From Dimorphilus gyrociliatus (lineage: Eukaryota > Annelida > Polychaeta > Dinophilidae), in NCBI GenBank assembly GCA_904063045.1, contig CAJFCJ010000014.1:1795643-1859642 (forward strand): 64,000 nucleotides of DNA, written 5' to 3'. Positions 61,088 to 64,000 of the stretch are shown one piece after another. Numbering within the stretch: position 1 is the stretch's first letter; each line of letters begins with the position of its first letter. The position numbers and the translations under genes are program-made. The notes below the pieces were generated by a model. That model saw only the letters and a list, made by a program, of their open reading frames with translations, was not told the DNA's origin and ran no database searches.

Positions 61088-61250
61088 AGCTGAATTCAAG
61101 TTTGAAATAAAACCATTACAAAAGAGACTGAACTTGAGTGAAAGTTGAAAAAAAAACTTTTAACGGTACAAAAAAAAAGTTTTATTGAAAATTTCTCATT
61201 AAAACCTATTTTTTTTTAATTAAATAAGATTGAAATTAAAAAAAATATAC

Positions 61251-61344
61251 GCCCGAACAGGGACTTGAACCCTGGACCCTCAGATTACTCTAAACTGAAA
61301 GTTCTCTTAAAAGTCTGATGCTCTACCGACTGAGCTATCCGGGC
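61251..61344 (-). tRNA. tRNA-Lys(UUU) with 22-base intron, copy 3
   Basis: Same mature sequence as copy 1; intron identical to copy 2; T-run terminator present. Confidence 0.95.
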
Positions 61345-61504
61345 AGCTGATAACGTAAGAATTAAATATTGGTTACGAGTGATTTGCGTAAGACTTTATA
61401 TCAGGACAAAGCAAAGAAAACAAAACCAGTATCCAATCCTAAAAGTATCCACTTTATATGTATGCAACAAAAATATAGTGTGGGTGAATGTACAAAAATT
61501 GAAC

Positions 61505-61598
61505 GCCCGAACAGGGACTTGAACCCTGGACCCTCAGATTACTCTAAACTGAAAGTTCTCTTAAAAGTCTGATGCTCTACCGACTGAGCTATCCGGGC
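61505..61598 (-). tRNA. tRNA-Lys(UUU) with 22-base intron, copy 4
   Basis: Same mature sequence as copy 1; intron identical to copy 2; T-run downstream. Confidence 0.95.
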
Positions 61599-61933
61599 TT
61601 CTGAAAAACTTGTCGGTAATTATTAGCTACGAAAACGAGCTTAGGCCAATTGTATGCTTAAGAAATATAACTTGTTTATTGAAAGAAGGTAAGCTGAATA
61701 TGAACTTCATTTCCAGATATAATATAATGTTTGAAGGCCTACTTTCAGTTTACTGTTTAACAAACAGTCTACTGCGTATGGAATTTATTATGTAAATTTC
61801 AACCACCACTCTAATAATGTCTGAAGTTTTTCTAAGGCGTTGTTAAATGTATAATGACTTCTTGAAGGTAATTGTAAGTTTCAATATTGAAAAAATACAT
61901 CTTCAAGAAGGGTTTCCTTTGCAAGAAAAGGAC

Positions 61934-62007
61934 ACCTGAACAGGGACTTGAACCCTGGACCCTCAGATTACCCTTAACTGAAAATTCTGTTAAAGGTATG
62001 ATGCTCT
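61934..62007 (-). pseudogene. tRNA-Lys pseudogene, 5' half lost
   Basis: The 3' half (T-arm, acceptor strand) is well kept, but the intron and anticodon arm have drifted (CCCTTAACTGAAAATTC on the plus strand). The sequence breaks at ATGCTCT, so the D-arm and 5' acceptor strand are missing. What follows resembles the flank of copy 6. Confidence 0.85.
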
Positions 62008-62008
62008 C

Positions 62009-62333
62009 TTTTTATTTAAATGAAAAATTAGCCGAAAAAAGAGAAGGTCTTGATGCTAACTATTTTCATATATAATTTCCATTTGCATCAAAAAATGAAC
62101 GCCCGAACAGGGACTTGAACCCTGGACCCTCAGATTACTTTAAACTGAAAGTTCTCTTAAAAGTCTGATGCTCTACCGACTGAGCTATCCGGGCTTCTGA
62201 AAAACTTGAACCAAAAAATTTCCTAGGACACGCTTAGAATACTTTTTATTTGAATGAAAAATGAGCCGAGAAAAAGAAGGTCCTGATACTAACTATTTTC
62301 ATATATAATTCCCATTTGCAACAAAAATTGAAC
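62009..62333. repeat. Duplicated spacer around tRNA copies 5 and 6
   Basis: About 90 bases before copy 5 (62009-62100) and before copy 6 (62244-62333) are near-identical, sharing TTTTTATTTRAATGAAAAAT and ACTATTTTCATATATAAT. This shows a recent duplication of a tRNA-plus-spacer unit. Confidence 0.8.
62101..62194 (-). tRNA. tRNA-Lys(UUU) with 22-base intron, copy 5
   Basis: Same mature sequence as copy 1; intron variant with ...CAGTTTAAAG.... A T-run lies downstream (plus strand CAAAAAATG). Confidence 0.95.
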
Positions 62334-62427
62334 GCCCGAACAGGGACTTGAACCCTGGACCCTCAGATTACTATGAACTGAAAGTTCTCTTAAAAGTCTG
62401 ATGCTCTACCGACTGAGCTATCCGGGC
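62334..62427 (-). tRNA. tRNA-Lys(UUU) with 22-base intron, copy 6
   Basis: Same mature sequence as copy 1; intron variant with ...CAGTTCATAG.... A T-run lies downstream. Confidence 0.95.
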
Positions 62428-62568
62428 AGCTGAAATTTAAGGTTGAAAAATCTCATACAATATGCCCTAACTATTATTTCCTTAAATAAATGTACAAAAA
62501 GAAAATACTGTGTTTTTTTATTGAATTCTTTTCATTTATATTATCAATTTATAGCAAAAAAGACTTAC

Positions 62569-62662
62569 GCCCGAACAGGGACTTGAACCCTGGACCCTCA
62601 GATCACTTTGAACCGAAAGTTCTCTTAAAAGTCTGATGCTCTACCGACTGAGCTATCCGGGC
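62569..62662 (-). tRNA. tRNA-Lys(UUU) with 22-base intron, copy 7
   Basis: Same mature sequence as copy 1; intron ends ...CAAAGTG rather than ...CAAAGTA. A T-run lies downstream. Confidence 0.95.
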
Positions 62663-62824
62663 AGTTACGAATCAATCTTAAAAGGGATTTTCTGAAGCTA
62701 TTTCACACAAACTTCATTAAAATATATTCAACCCTAAGCCTTAATTAAACGAAGAGATTAAAATCATATATGTAGGGATTTAATGTAAATGTATACACTG
62801 AGTAATGTTTATAGAAAAATAAAG

Positions 62825-62930
62825 ACTTAAACAAGGGCTTGAACCTTGGACTATTGTAGTGCACTTAAGTTGTCCGAACAGTGTGGGACTCTAACAAATG
62901 AATTACCTTTCCAGCGAATGACCTCCAAGT
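62825..62930 (-). pseudogene. Strongly decayed tRNA remnant
   Basis: Plus-strand fragments resemble a minus-strand tRNA: GGGCTTGAACCTTGGA (T-arm), and further on CTCTAACAAATGAATTA (D-arm-like). It sits at the spacing expected for one more array unit. Too diverged to name the isotype. Confidence 0.5.
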
Positions 62931-63067
62931 ATTCAGCAATTCATAAAATTTAAACAGATTTTAATCCTAGAGAGCAACAATTGTGATGTTACATTCGAAA
63001 ATCTCTTTAAAATAAATAAGTTAAGCTAGATAAAAATAAAACAAAAAAAAAGTAGAAAAAATTGAAC

Positions 63068-63161
63068 GCCCGAACAGGGACTTGAACCCTGGACCCTCAG
63101 ATTACTCTAAACTGAAAGTTCTCTTAAAAGTCTGATGCTCTACCGACTGAGCTATCCGGGC
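63068..63161 (-). tRNA. tRNA-Lys(UUU) with 22-base intron, copy 8
   Basis: Same mature sequence as copy 1; intron identical to copy 2; T-run downstream. Confidence 0.95.
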
Positions 63162-63310
63162 AGCTGATAAACATCATTTTATTTGAAAAATTACCAAAAA
63201 TTAAGATTATTTTAATATTAATATAAAATTTCGAATGTTTATTTAATTTTAATTAAATGGATAAATTACTTAATGTTGCTATGTTGAAAAAAAAATAAAA
63301 AAAAATTTAC

Positions 63311-63404
63311 GCCCGAACAGGGACTTGAACCCTGGACCCTCAGATCACTTTGAACTGAAAGTTCTCTTAAAAGTCTGATGCTCTACCGACTGAGCTATCC
63401 GGGC
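63311..63404 (-). tRNA. tRNA-Lys(UUU) with 22-base intron, copy 9
   Basis: Same mature sequence as copy 1; intron variant with ...CAGTTCAAAGTG. T-run downstream. Confidence 0.95.
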
Positions 63405-63953
63405 TTCTGTATTATGGCAATGTTTTACTGTATAAGAACACTGACTAGTCGTAGTTTTTTAGCATAAATAAAATTTTTTTAGTGGGCTTTTGGGCTATTT
63501 CGATACACTTTTGATTATTAGCTAAATTATTCCTACACTTGTTTAATATAAAATATATTCTTACTTACCTGATTAGTATATAAAAGAAATGTAATTCTTT
63601 ATTATTGGTTTTAATCAATTTATTATAATAAACTATAACTAATCGTTGACAGCTGCACGGCAAACTATGACTGTTCTGTACAGTGCTTGGATTTTTATCA
63701 GCTACGTTTAAATGACAAATAGAAAATAACTATATACTGTGTTACATATGTTAACTCTCAGAACTTGATTGCAATAACATAACAAACCGCGTTGATATTA
63801 AAAATGTTTCTATCATTCATCAGTCTGTTTACGGTGTCTCTGTCACCGGAAGCGGAATTCTGAGCTAAAAGTTTACAAGCCGCTTTACGGGTTAAAAATT
63901 TTGTTGTTTTCTTCGAGTTTGTCGAATAGTTACGACTTAATCGACTTTAAAAG
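63405..63953. promoter_or_regulatory. Gap between tRNA array and ACTR3
   Basis: 549 AT-rich bases that must hold the ACTR3 promoter and leader. No specific element was recognised. Confidence 0.45.
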
Positions 63954-64000
63954 ATGTCCGGTAGATTACCAGCGGTTGTAATTGACAATGGAACAGGGTA
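63954..64000 (+). CDS. ACTR3: Actin-related protein 3, first codons only
   Basis: The window ends 15 codons into the gene. MSGRLPAVVIDNGTGY matches the start of ARP3 (the family begins with MAGRLP, then the actin-fold phosphate-loop DxGTGY). ARP3 with ARP2 nucleates branched actin. Identification rests on this short stretch only; another actin-related protein is possible. Confidence 0.75.
   Translation, partial: MSGRLPAVVIDNGTG

Noticed and set aside
60541-63400. tRNA array as a mobile SINE family
   Set aside because: Units have intact tRNA genes with terminators and no SINE-like tail or target-site duplications; local tandem duplication explains them.

Overview
This is eukaryotic nuclear DNA from a small animal with a compact genome. 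Nearly every gene is split by GT-AG introns of about 50-70 bases, intergenic gaps are mostly 0.1-1 kb, and base composition is AT-rich. The gene set (Nkx2.1 homeobox, TspanC8 tetraspanin, EF-hand rhomboid, ciliary DRC2) is bilaterian. A compact-genome lophotrochozoan such as a small annelid fits, but that is inference, not proof. I joined exons by hand, using splice consensus, reading phase and family length.

Layout. 0.4-3.8 kb (+): an unrecognised 881-residue acidic coiled-coil protein. 4.3-6.3 kb (-): a SAM-domain, probably membrane, protein. 7.0-9.1 kb (-): TFIIF alpha (GTF2F1). 10.1-11.6 kb (+): ATG3. 11.9-13.4 kb (-): an EF-hand rhomboid protease. 14.1-15.1 kb (-): NDUFAF1. 15.5-16.7 kb (-): PSMB7. 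17.1-18.9 kb (+): CCDC65/DRC2. 19.6-24.5 kb (+): a P-glycoprotein-type ABCB transporter. 25.4-26.5 kb (-): a TspanC8 tetraspanin. 27.3-30.4 kb (+): THOC1. 30.4-30.8 kb (-): RPLP2. 31.4-33.0 kb (-): XPNPEP3. 34.0-35.3 kb (+): THOC3. 35.6-37.4 kb (+): MON1. 37.9-44.1 kb (+): XRN2. 44.1-52.0 kb: a long gene-free, CpG- and microsatellite-rich tract. 52.0-55.2 kb (-): NKX2-1. 57.2-57.8 kb (+): KRTCAP2. 57.9-59.7 kb (-): PSMC3. 59.8-60.5 kb (+): GFER. 60.7-63.4 kb (-): nine intron-containing tRNA-Lys(UUU) genes plus two decayed copies. 63.95 kb (+): the first codons of ACTR3, cut by the window edge.

Functional themes. Most genes are unrelated housekeeping genes packed head-to-head or tail-to-tail. 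Nuclear mRNA biogenesis is over-represented: two THO/TREX subunits (THOC1, THOC3) lie within 8 kb, XRN2 is next but one, and TFIIF alpha is further off. Two proteasome subunits (PSMB7, PSMC3) are also present. The developmental regulator NKX2-1 stands apart, with large flanks, a 2.1 kb intron and a different base composition.

No bacterial-type system, CRISPR array, virus or intact transposon was seen. The most unusual feature is the tRNA-Lys(UUU) array: each intact gene carries a 22-base intron, the mature parts are the same in all copies, and the introns differ.
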